From Chloroflexota bacterium (GTDB lineage Bacteria > Chloroflexota > Limnocylindria > Limnocylindrales > CSP1-4): a stretch of 64,000 nucleotides of DNA. Shown here one piece after another: positions 30,247 to 39,794 of the stretch. The stretch covers positions 141,418-205,417 of the forward strand of contig BPIH01000002.1 in assembly GCA_026004015.1 (NCBI GenBank). The letters are read 5' to 3'. Position numbers and translations under genes: made by a program. Position 1 is the first letter of the stretch; each line of letters opens with the position of its first letter. A model generated the notes under the pieces. The model was not told the DNA's origin. It made no database searches and saw nothing but the letters and a program-made list of their open reading frames with translations.

Positions 30247-30453
30247 ATGGCCCGCTCGTGCGCCATCTGCGGCAAGGCCTCCATGGGTGGCTTCAATCCC
30301 CAGTCCTCGGGGAACAACCGAGTTCGAACCCACCGCCGGTACGAGCCGAACCTCCAGTCCCGGATCGTCGTCATCGACGGCCGGCCCCAGCGGGCCCTCG
30401 TCTGCACCCGCTGTAGCCGGACCCTGACGAAAGCCGCTCGAACCGGCGCCTGA
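30247..30453 (+). CDS. rpmB: 50S ribosomal protein bL28
   Basis: Ribosomal protein of 68 aa: MARSCAICGKASMGGFNPQS, then RRYEPNLQSRIV and LVCTRCSRTLTKA. The paired CAIC and CTRC motifs indicate the zinc-ribbon form. It is the only plus-strand gene in the first 43 kb and is divergent from Asp23-fakA-recG, the typical neighbour set for bL28. Confidence 0.97.
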   Translation: MARSCAICGKASMGGFNPQSSGNNRVRTHRRYEPNLQSRIVVIDGRPQRALVCTRCSRTLTKAARTGA

Positions 30454-30514
30454 ACCGCCCCGCTGGACCGCCTGCCCGATCGCCGGTCGCCGATGGCGCC
30501 CGTTGGCAGTCGGC

Positions 30515-30961
30515 TCAGCGGCGGTCGGTGTCGAGCCAGATCGTGAAGGGGCCCTCGTTCACGAGCTCGACGCTCATGACCGCCCCGAAGCGCCCCCGAG
30601 CGACGGCCACCCCGAGCTCGGCGAGGTCCCGACAGAAGCGCTCCCAGAGCCGCTCGGCGAGGCTCGGTTCGGCGGCCCCGGTGAAGCCGGGGCGACGACC
30701 CCGGCTCGTGTCGGCGTAGAGGGTGAACTGGCTGACGACGAGGGCGCTCCCCCCGACCTCGAGGAGGGACCGGTTCGTCCGGCCGGCCTCGTCCTCGAAG
30801 ATCCGGAGCTCGGCGATCCGGCGGGCCAGGGCGGCGGCCGTCGCCTCGTCGTCGCCGGGACCGACCCCGAGGAGGACGACGAGGCCGGGCCCGATCCCGG
30901 CGATCGTCTCGCCGTCGACCCGAACCTCGGCCCGGCTGACCCGCTGCAGGAGGGCCCGCAC
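30515..30961 (-). CDS. dtd: D-aminoacyl-tRNA deacylase
   Basis: Proofreading enzyme that removes D-amino acids from tRNA. MRALLQRVSRAEVRVDGE, the SQFTLYADTSRG motif and the LVNEGPFTIWLD segment (the Gly-cisPro-type motif appears as GPF rather than GPV) are present. It is 148 aa, normal. It faces rpmB tail to tail, with 61 bases between their stops. Confidence 0.95.
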   Translation of the reverse strand: MRALLQRVSRAEVRVDGETIAGIGPGLVVLLGVGPGDDEATAAALARRIAELRIFEDEAGRTNRSLLEVGGSALVVSQFTLYADTSRGRRPGFTGAAEPSLAERLWERFCRDLAELGVAVARGRFGAVMSVELVNEGPFTIWLDTDRR

Positions 30962-30963
30962 CG

Positions 30964-31716
30964 TCAGCCCCCCTCGGCGCCCACGAGAACCGTCTTCGGT
31001 GATCCGGGCGCCGCTGCCCGGGCCGTCGCCCGCCCCTGCTCGGCGAGGGCCTTGATTCGCGCGATCTCCTCGGCCATCGCCCGGCTCCGCTGGAAGAGAG
31101 CGGAGCCGACGACGAGGACCTCGGCACCGAGCCGCCCGACGAGTTCCGCCGTCTCTCGGTTGACGCCGCCGTCGACGTGGACGGCGCCCTCGGCGCTATC
31201 GGCTGCCAGGTAGCGGGCCGCGACGGGGAGCTTCTCGCGGGCCACGGCCCGCATGAGCTGCTGGCCCCCGAAGCCCGGCTCGACGGTCATGACCATGACG
31301 ACGTCGAGGAGGTGGCGGTACGGCTCGAGGGCTGCCAGGGGCGTCCGCGGCTTGACGGCCAGACCGGCCAGCCGTCCGGCGGCCCGGATCCGCTCGAGGA
31401 CCGGCCCGACCGGCTCCTCGATCTCGACGTGGATGGTGATCGAGTCGCAGCCGGCGGCGACGAACTCGTCGACGAAGCGGGCCGGGTTGGCGATCATGAG
31501 ATGGGCGTCGAAGGGGAGGTCGGTCACCGAGCGGAGGGCGCGGATCGTCCGCGGCCCGAAGGTGAGGTTCGGCACGAAGTGGCCGTCCATGACGTCGAGA
31601 TGGATCCGATCGGCCCCCGCCCGCACGCAGCGGCGGACCGCCTGGGCGAGGTTGGCCAGGTTCGAGTCGAGGATCGACGCGGCGAGGCGGATCGGCCCCG
31701 CATCCCGAGCGGCCAC
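30964..31716 (-). CDS. rpe: Ribulose-phosphate 3-epimerase
   Basis: TIM-barrel pentose phosphate enzyme interconverting ribulose-5-P and xylulose-5-P. IRLAASILDSNLANLAQAVR, HLDVMDGHFVPNLTFGP, VMVMTVEPGFGGQQ and HVDGGVNRETA are diagnostic, with the metal-binding His/Asp residues in place. It is 250 aa and follows rlmN by four bases. Confidence 0.96.
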   Translation of the reverse strand: MAARDAGPIRLAASILDSNLANLAQAVRRCVRAGADRIHLDVMDGHFVPNLTFGPRTIRALRSVTDLPFDAHLMIANPARFVDEFVAAGCDSITIHVEIEEPVGPVLERIRAAGRLAGLAVKPRTPLAALEPYRHLLDVVMVMTVEPGFGGQQLMRAVAREKLPVAARYLAADSAEGAVHVDGGVNRETAELVGRLGAEVLVVGSALFQRSRAMAEEIARIKALAEQGRATARAAAPGSPKTVLVGAEGG

Positions 31717-31720
31717 GGCC

Positions 31721-33064
31721 CTAGCCCCGCTCGCTCGCCGCGGCCACGGCGGGGCCGGCCGAACCCGCCCGCGCCCCGTCGGCGAGGCGCGCCCGCCGCA
31801 GCGCGGCCGCCGAGGCCCGCAGGAGCCGCTCCCGGCGCCGCTGGACGGCCGGCGGCGGGGGCGCTCCGGCTCGCTCGGCGGCGAGCTGCCCGCAGGCGGC
31901 CCCGATCTCGACGCCCCGATTGCTCCGGATGGTGACCGGGATGCCGGCCCGGCGGAGGATGGCCGCGAAGCGCTCGACCGCCTCGGGCGGGCTCGCCGTC
32001 CAGGGTGTGTGGGCGACGGGATTCATCGGAATGAGGTTGACGTGGGCAAGCTCGCCGGCGAGGAGCTCGGCGAGGGCGGCCGCGTCGGTCGGCGTGTCGT
32101 TGACGCCGGCGATGAGGGTCACCTCGTAGCTCACCCGGCGCCCTGTCGCCCGGGCGTGGTCGCGGGCGGCGGCGACGACCTCGGCCACCGGCCAGCGGCG
32201 GTTCAAGGGGACGAGGACGTCCCGGAGCGGATCGCGGGCGGCGTGGAGGGAGACGGCGAGGGTGAACTGGACCCCGAGCTCGGTGAGGCGGCGGATGCCC
32301 GGCACGACCCCGCTCGTCGAGACGGTGATGTGTCGAGCGCCGAGACCGAAGCGCCGCGGGTCGTTCAGGGCCTCGACGGCGGCGAGGACGGCGTCGAGGT
32401 TGAGGAGGGGCTCCCCCATGCCCATGAAGACGACGTTCGTCACCCGGCGGCCCCGCTCGGCGAGGCGGCGGGCGGCGTCTCGGACCTGGTCGAGGATCTC
32501 GGCCGCCTCGAGGTCCCGGGTGAAGCCGAGCTCGCCGGTGGCGCAGAAGGGGCATCCGACGGCGCAGCCCGCCTGGCTCGAGATGCAGACCGTGTGCCGC
32601 TCCCGATGGCCCGGCCCGGCCGGGTAGTGCATGACGACGGACTCGACGACGGCCCCGTCGCAGAGCCGGTGGAGGACCTTCTCGGTTCGACCGGCGTCGG
32701 CCACCCGGACCTCGCTCTCGGCGATGGTGTCGAGACGGAAGGCCTCGCCCAGGGCCGCCCGGAGGGGCTTCGGGAGGGTCGTCAGCTCGTCCGGCTGGCG
32801 GGCGAAGGAGCGCCAGACGGCGTCGAGGATCTGGCGGGCGCGATACGACGGCTCCCCGCGCTCGCGGACCCAGGCCTCGAGGGCCGCCGGTGTCAGGCCG
32901 GCGATGCCCGGTCGCGGGTCGAGGCCGAGCCCGCCCCGGGGTCGGGACGGGTCGAAGCCGGGCGGGAGAGCCGGGCTCGGGGGCGCCTCCGACGTCGTCG
33001 CTCGGGGCGAGCCGGTCGACGGCCCGGCGGCTCGCTCGGGGGGATCGGCTGTCATCGCCCTCAT
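31721..33064 (-). CDS. rlmN: Dual-specificity RNA methyltransferase RlmN
   Basis: Radical-SAM enzyme that makes m2A in 23S rRNA and tRNA. The iron-sulfur cysteines are in SQAGCAVGCPFCATGELG, followed by NVVFMGMGEPLLNLDAVLA; the catalytic C-terminal cysteine is in GVEIGAACGQLA. It is 447 aa, longer than usual because of a 40-residue Pro-rich N-terminal extension and an Arg/Ala-rich tail. Its ATG overlaps the fmt stop. Confidence 0.95.
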   Translation of the reverse strand: MRAMTADPPERAAGPSTGSPRATTSEAPPSPALPPGFDPSRPRGGLGLDPRPGIAGLTPAALEAWVRERGEPSYRARQILDAVWRSFARQPDELTTLPKPLRAALGEAFRLDTIAESEVRVADAGRTEKVLHRLCDGAVVESVVMHYPAGPGHRERHTVCISSQAGCAVGCPFCATGELGFTRDLEAAEILDQVRDAARRLAERGRRVTNVVFMGMGEPLLNLDAVLAAVEALNDPRRFGLGARHITVSTSGVVPGIRRLTELGVQFTLAVSLHAARDPLRDVLVPLNRRWPVAEVVAAARDHARATGRRVSYEVTLIAGVNDTPTDAAALAELLAGELAHVNLIPMNPVAHTPWTASPPEAVERFAAILRRAGIPVTIRSNRGVEIGAACGQLAAERAGAPPPPAVQRRRERLLRASAAALRRARLADGARAGSAGPAVAAASERG

Positions 33065-34131
33065 CGTAGCGACCCCTCCGGCGGCCCGTCCGGGCCGGGT
33101 CGACGGGGAGCGGCGCCGACGGCCGTGCCGACGATCCACGGCCGGCCGCGCCGGTACTCGGCCCCGGTCATGACCCGGCCCCCCGCCGGCTGGACGAGGA
33201 CGAGCTCGAGGCGACCGTCGGCCGTCGCGAGGGCGAGCCCGTCCCCGGCGGCGACGAACTGACCCGGCTCGTCCCCGGGCACCGCCGGGGCGACCCTGGC
33301 GCCGTGGATGTTGAGCCGACCGGCGGCCGTCTCGAGGAACGCTCCCGGCCACGGCCGCAGGGCCCGGACCAGGCGCTCGAGCTCGACGGCCGACCGGCCC
33401 GGGTCGAGGCGGCCGTCCTCCCGCCGAAGGGGTCGGCTGAGGGTCGCCCCGGTCTCGGGCTGGGGCTCGGGCTCGAGGGCACCGCGGAGCCAGGGCTCGA
33501 GGACCTCGGCGAGGAGGTCGGCCGCCACGGCCGCCAGTCGCGTCTCGAGGCTCTCGGCGGTCTCGCCGTCGGCGATGGCGACCCTCCGGCGGGCAACGAT
33601 GGGTCCGCTGTCGAGACCGGCGTCCATGCGGAAGAGGGTGACGCCGGTCTCGCGGTCCCCGGCCAGGATGGCGGCCTGGATCGGCGTCGCGCCGCGATGG
33701 CGGGGCAAGAGGGAGGGATGGAGGTTCAGAGCCCCGTGCGGGAGCTCGAGGAGAGGGGCGGGCACGAGCTGACCGTAGTCGGCGAGGACGGCGAGTTCGG
33801 GATCGAGGGCGAGGAGCTCGGCGACGGCCTCGGGTGCCCGGAGCCGGGGCGGTGCGAGGATCGGCAGGCCGAGCCGGCGGGCGGCCTCGGCGACGGGCGT
33901 CGGGCGGAGGCGATGGCCCCGTCCGGCCGGCCGCGGCGGAGCGGTGACGACGCCGACGAGCCGAACGGCGGGATGCGTCGCCAGCCGCTCGAGGCTCGGC
34001 ACGCCGAAGGCGCCGCTGCCGAAGAAGAGGGTCCGGACCGGCGGCCGACCGGTTCCCGGCGGCGCCGTGCCACCCGGGGCTCCGGTCGCTCCCTCGCCGC
34101 TCTGCGGGCGGCCCGTCGCCGCGTCCCTCAG
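33061..34131 (-). CDS. fmt: Methionyl-tRNA formyltransferase
   Basis: Formylates initiator Met-tRNA. The conserved N-terminus VRTLFFGSGAFGVPSLERLA, the folate-binding LNLHPSLLPRHRGATPIQ and the DAGLDSGPIVARR segment are present. There is no ATG or GTG at the expected start; the same frame opens at a CTG (34131) that overlaps the def TGA as CTGA, as at rimM. That would give 356 aa with about 35 extra N-terminal residues; a start closer to VRT is possible. The def-fmt pair is the standard formylation/deformylation unit. Confidence 0.93.
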   Translation of the reverse strand: MRDAATGRPQSGEGATGAPGGTAPPGTGRPPVRTLFFGSGAFGVPSLERLATHPAVRLVGVVTAPPRPAGRGHRLRPTPVAEAARRLGLPILAPPRLRAPEAVAELLALDPELAVLADYGQLVPAPLLELPHGALNLHPSLLPRHRGATPIQAAILAGDRETGVTLFRMDAGLDSGPIVARRRVAIADGETAESLETRLAAVAADLLAEVLEPWLRGALEPEPQPETGATLSRPLRREDGRLDPGRSAVELERLVRALRPWPGAFLETAAGRLNIHGARVAPAVPGDEPGQFVAAGDGLALATADGRLELVLVQPAGGRVMTGAEYRRGRPWIVGTAVGAAPRRPGPDGPPEGSLR

Positions 34132-34640
34132 GCGAGCGCCCCCGCCGCCTCGCGAACCTCCTCGTCCTCCTCGGCAGTGCCGACCGGGATGAGCTCGTCG
34201 AGGGATTCGAGGTAGTCGATGTAGAGCTTGCCCTCGAGATGGTCGAGCTCGTGCTGGAGGGCCCGGCCGAGGAGACCCGACCCGGCGACCTTGATCTTCC
34301 GCCCGAAGCGGTTTTGGGCGACCACCCAGACCCGCTCCTTGCGGGTCACGTAGGCGACGTAGCCGGGGATCGAGAGGCAGCCCTCGAGATCCCGGTCCTC
34401 GCCGGCGGCTCGCACGATCCGGGGGTTGACGAGCTCGTGGAGACGGCCATCGACCTCGACGACGCAGGCCGCCACGGCCTCCCCGATCTGCGGCGCGGCG
34501 AGCCCGACGCCGGGCGCGTGGCGCATCGTGTCGGTCAGGTCGTCGAGGAGCTCGTGGAGGTAGGCGTTGAAGCTGTCGACCGGTTGACCCTTGAGGCGGA
34601 GGCGGGGGTCGCCGAGAAGGACGATGGGGCGAACGCTCAT
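34128..34640 (-). CDS. def: Peptide deformylase
   Basis: Metal-dependent removal of N-formyl groups from nascent proteins. All three family motifs are present: GVGLAAPQIG, EGCLSIPGY and QHELDHLEGKL. It is 170 aa from an ATG at 34640, which lies six bases after a TATACT box, so transcription probably starts at the start codon. Its stop overlaps the fmt start. Confidence 0.96.
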   Translation of the reverse strand: MSVRPIVLLGDPRLRLKGQPVDSFNAYLHELLDDLTDTMRHAPGVGLAAPQIGEAVAACVVEVDGRLHELVNPRIVRAAGEDRDLEGCLSIPGYVAYVTRKERVWVVAQNRFGRKIKVAGSGLLGRALQHELDHLEGKLYIDYLESLDELIPVGTAEEDEEVREAAGALA

Positions 34641-34646
34641 GATCCG

Positions 34647-34652
34647 AGTATA
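34647..34652 (-). promoter_or_regulatory. Candidate -10 box of def (leaderless)
   Basis: Minus-strand TATACT followed by CGGATC and then the def ATG. Only six bases separate the -10 from the start codon, so the mRNA would begin at or within one base of the ATG. Confidence 0.55.
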
Positions 34653-34662
34653 CGGGAGACGC

Positions 34663-35148
34663 TCAGGCGGATCGTTCGCGCTCCTCGGCCGCCGTCCCTT
34701 CCGTCGCGCCGGGCGCCTCTGCCTCGCCACTCGCGGCCTCCGGCGTCTCGGAGCCAGCCGCTCCCGCCGTCCCACCGCCGCTCCCCTGCCGCTCGCCGCG
34801 GAGCTCCTCGGCCAGATGGCGAGATCGCTCGGCGACCTTCGCCCCGGCCACCTCGGTCAGCTCGGCGGCCCGGTGGGCGATGGGGCCCGCCTTCTCGGCG
34901 GCCAGGGCGGCGAGTTCGGCCGCCTTCGCCCCCACCTCCCGGATGACCGGCGCCGCCTGGGTGGCCAGGGATTCGATCATCTGCTCGAGCTGGGCGAGCC
35001 ACTCCTTGCCCTTCGCCCGGCTCGCCGCCTCGCCGTCGTCGCCGGACGCGCTGCCGGCGGCGGTGTCGGCGCCGCGCCAAGCGAACTCCTCCGCCGACCC
35101 CTCACTAGCCGGCGCCTTCAGGTCCTCTCCGCTCTGCGTCTCTGTCAT
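34663..35148 (-). CDS. Ala/Glu-rich hypothetical protein
   Basis: Unrecognised protein of 161 aa. The middle (about residues 45 to 115) is an amphipathic Ala/Glu/Lys-rich stretch likely to be coiled coil or apolipoprotein-like helices (EWLAQLEQMIESLATQAAPV, then AAELAALAAEKAG). Both ends are Gly/Ala/Glu-rich and probably disordered. No signal peptide or membrane helix. It is followed by def and preceded by a palindrome and a possible -10. Codon use is like the neighbours, so it is a real, probably lineage-specific gene. Confidence 0.7.
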   Translation of the reverse strand: MTETQSGEDLKAPASEGSAEEFAWRGADTAAGSASGDDGEAASRAKGKEWLAQLEQMIESLATQAAPVIREVGAKAAELAALAAEKAGPIAHRAAELTEVAGAKVAERSRHLAEELRGERQGSGGGTAGAAGSETPEAASGEAEAPGATEGTAAEERERSA

Positions 35149-35239
35149 GGCTGCCTCCTTCCAGGCTCGATCGGCATCGACCCGTTCCCGGGCGGATCGC
35201 CGCGGTCACGCCCTGCCGCGACCGCCAGCCCCGGGCGGC

Positions 35240-35253
35240 CCGGAGCGCTCCGG
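35240..35253. promoter_or_regulatory. Perfect 14-bp palindrome, possible operator
   Basis: CCGGAGCGCTCCGG is a perfect palindrome. On the minus strand it begins about seven bases after a possible -10 (GACAAT, 35261-35266), so it would cover the transcription start of the 34663-35148 gene. The GC-rich background makes short palindromes less surprising. Confidence 0.35.
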
Positions 35254-35366
35254 TGCCACGATTGTCGCCCATCTCTCCGGATCGGGCACCTGCCGCCTGG
35301 CCTGAAGTCCTCGGGTGACCTGGCCGGGGTCGGCGGATCGAGCCCCGGCTGACCCCCGGTCGCCCC

Positions 35367-38014
35367 TCAGAGGACGCTCTCCGGATCGACGTCGACCGAC
35401 CAAGGCGGCCCCGGCGGCCCGCCGAGGATCGCCGCCGGGTCCTCGCCCCGGAGGACGAGGACGAACCGCCAGCGGCCGTTCCGGCGGGCAACGAAGGCCG
35501 GGGCCGGCCCGTTGACGACGATGCCGCCGCCGGCACCGTCGGCGCGGGCCCGGAGCTCGGCGGCGAGCCGCTCGGCCTCGGCGAGGGCGGCGTCTCGATC
35601 CGGGAGGGCGACGACGAGCTTCACGAGCCGGGCGAAGGGGGGCGACCGGAAGCGCTCCCGGAGGTCGAGCTCGGCGTCGTAGAAGGCGGCGACCGAGCCC
35701 GAGGCGACGGCCTCGATGACGGGGTGGTTCGGCTGGTAGGTCTGGACGATGGCCCGCCCGGGACGCTCCCCCCGACCGGCCCGGCCGATGGCCTGGACGA
35801 GGAGCTGGTACGTCCGCTCGGCCGCCCGCTCGTCGGGCAGGTTGAGGGCGACGTCGGCCGAGACGATCCCGACGAGGGTGACCTCGGGGACGTCGATCCC
35901 CTTGGCGACGAGGCTCGTCCCGACGAGGACGTCGAGCTCGCCGCGGGCGAAGGCGTCGAGGACGGCCGCCGCGGCCCCCCGACGCTCGACGACGTCGCGG
36001 TCGAGGCGGCCCACCCGGAGCTGCCGGAAGCGCTCCCGGACCTCGCGCTCGACCCGCTCGGTTCCGCCGCCGAGGAAGCGGATCCGGGGCGAGCGGCAGG
36101 CCGGGCAGCGATCGACGAGGGGACGGCCGAGCCCGCAGACGTGGCAGCGGAGGACGGCTCCGGCCTGGTGGTAGACGAGGGGCCGGGCACAGTCGGGGCA
36201 CAGGAGGACCTCGCCGCAGTCCCGGCAGAGGACGACCGATGCCGCACCGCGGCGGTTGATGACGAGGATGGCCCGCTCGCCGGCTCGAGTGTCGAGGGCG
36301 CCCAGGGCGACGGCGAGGCGCCGGCTCAGCATCCCCCGGTTGCCGGCAGCGAGCTCGGCCCGGAGGTCGACGACCTCGACCGTCGGCAGCCCTCCGGCCG
36401 GCCGCTCGGTGAGGGGCCGGTGGCGGTACTCCCCGCGTCGGGCCCGGCCGACGGATTCGACCGAGGGGGTCGCACTGCCGAGGACGCAGGCGGCGCCGGC
36501 GAGGCGGGCGAGCTCGAGGGCCGTGTCCCGGGCCTGGAGGCGCGGCGTCCGATCGCTCTTGTAGGCCGGGTCGTGCTCCTCGTCGACGACGACGAGGCCG
36601 AGGTCGGCGATCGGCGCCCCGACGGCGATCCGAGTCCCGACGACGACCTCCACCGCACCCGCCCGGATCCGGCGCCACTCGTCGGCGCGCTCGCCGTCGC
36701 TGAGGCCCGAGTGGAGGATGGCGATGGCGGCGTCGAGCTCCCGCCGAAGCCGATCGACGAGCGGGACGGCGAGGGGAATCTCGGGCACGAGAACGAGCGC
36801 CCCGCGGCCCGTCGCCAGGCAGGCGGCGATGGCGGCGGCATAGACGGCCGTCTTGCCGGCCCCCGTCACGCCGTCGAGGAGGATCGGGGTGGGGTCGCGG
36901 TCGCGGATGGCCGCCTCGATGGCCGACACGGCCCCCGCCTGGGGAGCCGTCAGGGCGGCACCGAGGGGTCGGGCCCGGCCTGTGACGGGGGTCCGCCCGG
37001 CGAGGGGTCGCCGCTCGACGACCCGGGTCTCGAGCTCGACGAGTCCCCGGCGAACGAGCCCGGCGAGGGCCGCCGCCCCGTGCCGCTCGGCCACCTCGGC
37101 TCCGGGCAGCCCCTCGTCCCCGACACCGAGGAGGTCAACGAGGGCCTCCCGCTGGCGGGGGCCGAGCGGCCGTCGGGGTGTTCCCTCGGGCGGGGCGCCG
37201 CTCGCGTCGGACGGGAGTGCCGCCTCGGTCCCACCCGCGGCCCCGCCGGCGAGCACGGCGGCGGCCGCCCGGCCGCGTTCGGTCAGGCGCGCCCAGCGGA
37301 CGAGGTGCGGCCCCGCCGTCGCCCCGCTCAGCTCCCAGTCGAGGGCGACGAGCCCGACCCGCTCGAGGCGGCGGAGCTGCCGGAGCGGCGCGACCCGCCC
37401 GTCGGCGGACGGCAGGGCCCGCACCGGTCGCCGCCCTGCCGCCAGGGGGGCGAGAAGGGCTCGGTCGCGCTCGTCGAGTGCCGGAGCGCCCTCGGGCCGG
37501 GCATCGCCGGTCACCCCGTCGGCCGCCGAACCCTCGGCCGGCTCGAGGCCAAGGGCCTGCCGACCGGCCGGGGTCAGCTCGGCGACGAGATCGAGGCGGT
37601 CGAGGATCCCCGGCGGCAGGAACGATCGGAGGACCGTCGCCAGCGGTGCGAGATAGTGGCGGCTCACCCAGCGGGCGAGCTCGAGGGTGAGGGGCGGAAC
37701 GAGGGGGCCATCCGAGCGGACGCGAAGGCGAACCGGCTTCGTCGCTCGATCCGGCCGCGCCGCAGGCCCGACGACGATGCCGACGACCTGGCGACGCCCG
37801 ACCTCGACGACGACCGCCTCACCCGGGTCGAGGAGACCGAGCTCGGGCGGGACGTGGTACGTGAGGGGCGCCGAGCCGACCGGGCCGGGCAGATCGACCG
37901 CCACGTCGACGAACCCGCCGCTGCCGACCGCCGCGGCGTCGTCGAACGGCTTCGCCGACGCCGGACCCCGACGGCCCCGTCCGCTCCGAGCTCGCCGTCG
38001 TCGACCTCGGCCAC
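35367..38014 (-). CDS. priA: Primosomal replication protein N' (PriA helicase), N-terminus uncertain
   Basis: Superfamily 2 helicase that restarts stalled forks. From about 37904 it reads VAVDLPGPVGSAPLTYHVP, Walker A LDGVTGAGKTAVYAAAI, VVVDEEHDPAYKSD and a zinc-binding block with paired cysteines (CRDCGEVLLCPDC, then CHVCGLG and CPACRS). 845 aa are continuous. Upstream of 37904 the coding signal shifts frame and reaches a GTG at 38014, ten bases after the gmk stop, so one more indel near 37965 is probable. The nearby gmk, fmt and def match common priA contexts. Confidence 0.93.
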
Positions 38015-38023
38015 GGTCGGTTC

Positions 38024-38725
38024 CTAGACCCGGATCCGCCGGGTCGGGTGCTTGCGCTTCTCGATCCGGACGATCTCGTCGATCATCGCCGCCGTCCGCT
38101 CGACCTGACCCGTCTCGTTGACGACGACGTAGTCGTAGTCGTCCTTCCGAGCCAGCTCGAGGGCCGCGTTCCGCTGGCGGAGCTCGAGCTCGTCCACGCT
38201 CTCCGTGGCCCGGCTCCGGAGGCGCTGGAAGAGCTCCTCGAGGGACGGCGGGACGACGAAGACGAGGAGGGCGTCCGGCACCCGCTCCTTCACGACGGCC
38301 GCCCCCTGGACATCGATCTTGAGGATGACGTCCCGGCCGGCGGCGAGGGCCCGGGCGACCTCCGCCCGGGGCGTCCCGTACCAGTTCCCGTGGACCTCGT
38401 TCGCCTCGAGAAGCCCGCCGGCCTCCCGGAGGGCGGCGAACTCGGCCGGCGACAGGAAGTGGTAGCTCACCCCGGGGATCTCGCCCGGTCGCGGGGCCCG
38501 AGTCGTGCAGGTCACGACGTAGTGGTAGTCGGGGGTCGGATGGCGCTCCCGGAGGGCGGCGATGATCGTGTCCTTGCCGACCCCCGAGGGTCCCGAGATG
38601 ATGACGAGGAGGGCGCCCGGGGCCCCCTCGACGGGCTCCGCGCGGGCGGCCACGATCGCCCCGGACGAACCGGCGGCGGGCGCGTCCCCCGGCCGCGGAG
38701 CCGGCGCGGTCTCGGGCTCAGCCAC
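38024..38725 (-). CDS. gmk: Guanylate kinase
   Basis: Phosphorylates GMP to GDP. P-loop IISGPSGVGKDTIIAAL, TTRAPRPGEIPGVSYHFLS and VILKIDVQGAAVVKERVPDA are intact. GTG at 38725 with a GGGAGG site and an eight-base overlap with the preceding gene; 233 aa, including about 30 Pro/Ala-rich residues before the core. Confidence 0.95.
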   Translation of the reverse strand: MAEPETAPAPRPGDAPAAGSSGAIVAARAEPVEGAPGALLVIISGPSGVGKDTIIAALRERHPTPDYHYVVTCTTRAPRPGEIPGVSYHFLSPAEFAALREAGGLLEANEVHGNWYGTPRAEVARALAAGRDVILKIDVQGAAVVKERVPDALLVFVVPPSLEELFQRLRSRATESVDELELRQRNAALELARKDDYDYVVVNETGQVERTAAMIDEIVRIEKRKHPTRRIRV

Positions 38726-39794
38726 CCCTCCCCTCCCCGACCACTCCGGGTCGCCCCAGCGGCGAGCCGCCGCCCAGGGCAGCCGTTCCGAACCGACCGA
38801 GCCCGGTCTGCCCGAGCTCGACGTCGATGCCGTTCGCCGGTTCGAGCCCACCCGCCGCCCGGCGCCGACACGCTGCCAGGACGGCCTCGAGGTCGGACGG
38901 CAGCTCGGCCGTCAGCCGGAGGAGCCGACCCGTCGAGGGGCTCGTGAACTCGAGCCGCCAGGCGTGGAGGAAGAGGCGGGCCAGACCCGGCGGCCCGACC
39001 CTCGCCGTCCCCGTTCCGTAGACCGGGTCCCCGGCCACGGGGTGGCCGATGGCCGCCAGATGGACCCGGATCTGGTGGGTCCGACCGGTCACCAGATCGA
39101 CTTCCAGGAGCGTCCAGGCCCCGAAGCGCTCCCGGACCCGGTAGCCCGTCACCGCCGGTCGCCCGTCGGGGACGACGGTCATTCGCCGGCGATCTCGGGG
39201 ATCGCGGCCGATGGGAGCCTCGATCCGCCCGACGGCGGCGGCGACGTCGCCGGCGACGAGGGCGAGGTACGTCTTCTTCACCCGCCGCGCCTTGAGCTGG
39301 GCCATGAGGCTCTGCTGGGCCGCGTCGTGCTTGGCGACGATGAGGAGGCCCGAGGTGTCGCGATCGAGGCGATGGACGAGGCCCGGTCGGCCGACCCCGG
39401 CGATCCCCCCGTAGCGGTCGCCCCGGGCGAGGAGGGCGTTGACGAGGGTTCCCGCCGGGTGGCCGGGGGCCGGGTGGACGACGAGGCCGGCCGGCTTGTC
39501 GACGACGAGGAGGTCGTCGTCCTCGTAGACGATCGGGAGCGGGATCGACGGATCCGGTTCGAGGTGCTCCGGCGGGCGGACGGTCGGAACGTCGAGCTCG
39601 ACGACGGTGCCCGGCCGGAGGATGTCCCGGGCCCGGAGGCGGCGGCCGTCGCTCGTCAGGCGCCCCTCGGCGATGAGGCGCTGGATGTAGCTCCGGGAGA
39701 GTCCCGTCGCGTCGGCGACAAAGCGGTCGGCTCGGCGCGGCTCGCCGCTCTCGGGCACGACGAGGACGCGCCTCCCCGGCGCCGGTTCACGCAC
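38718..39794 (-). CDS. RluA/RluD-family pseudouridine synthase
   Basis: rRNA pseudouridine synthase with an N-terminal S4 RNA-binding domain (SRSYIQRLIAEGRLTSDGRR) and a catalytic domain with PGLVHRLDRDTSGLLIVAKH, whose Asp is the nucleophile, plus RTHQIRVHLAAIGHPV. It is 358 aa with a Gly-rich tail. It lies between lspA and gmk; lspA-rluD is a very common pair. The exact target uridine cannot be told from sequence alone. Confidence 0.92.
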   Translation of the reverse strand: MREPAPGRRVLVVPESGEPRRADRFVADATGLSRSYIQRLIAEGRLTSDGRRLRARDILRPGTVVELDVPTVRPPEHLEPDPSIPLPIVYEDDDLLVVDKPAGLVVHPAPGHPAGTLVNALLARGDRYGGIAGVGRPGLVHRLDRDTSGLLIVAKHDAAQQSLMAQLKARRVKKTYLALVAGDVAAAVGRIEAPIGRDPRDRRRMTVVPDGRPAVTGYRVRERFGAWTLLEVDLVTGRTHQIRVHLAAIGHPVAGDPVYGTGTARVGPPGLARLFLHAWRLEFTSPSTGRLLRLTAELPSDLEAVLAACRRRAAGGLEPANGIDVELGQTGLGRFGTAALGGGSPLGRPGVVGEGRGG

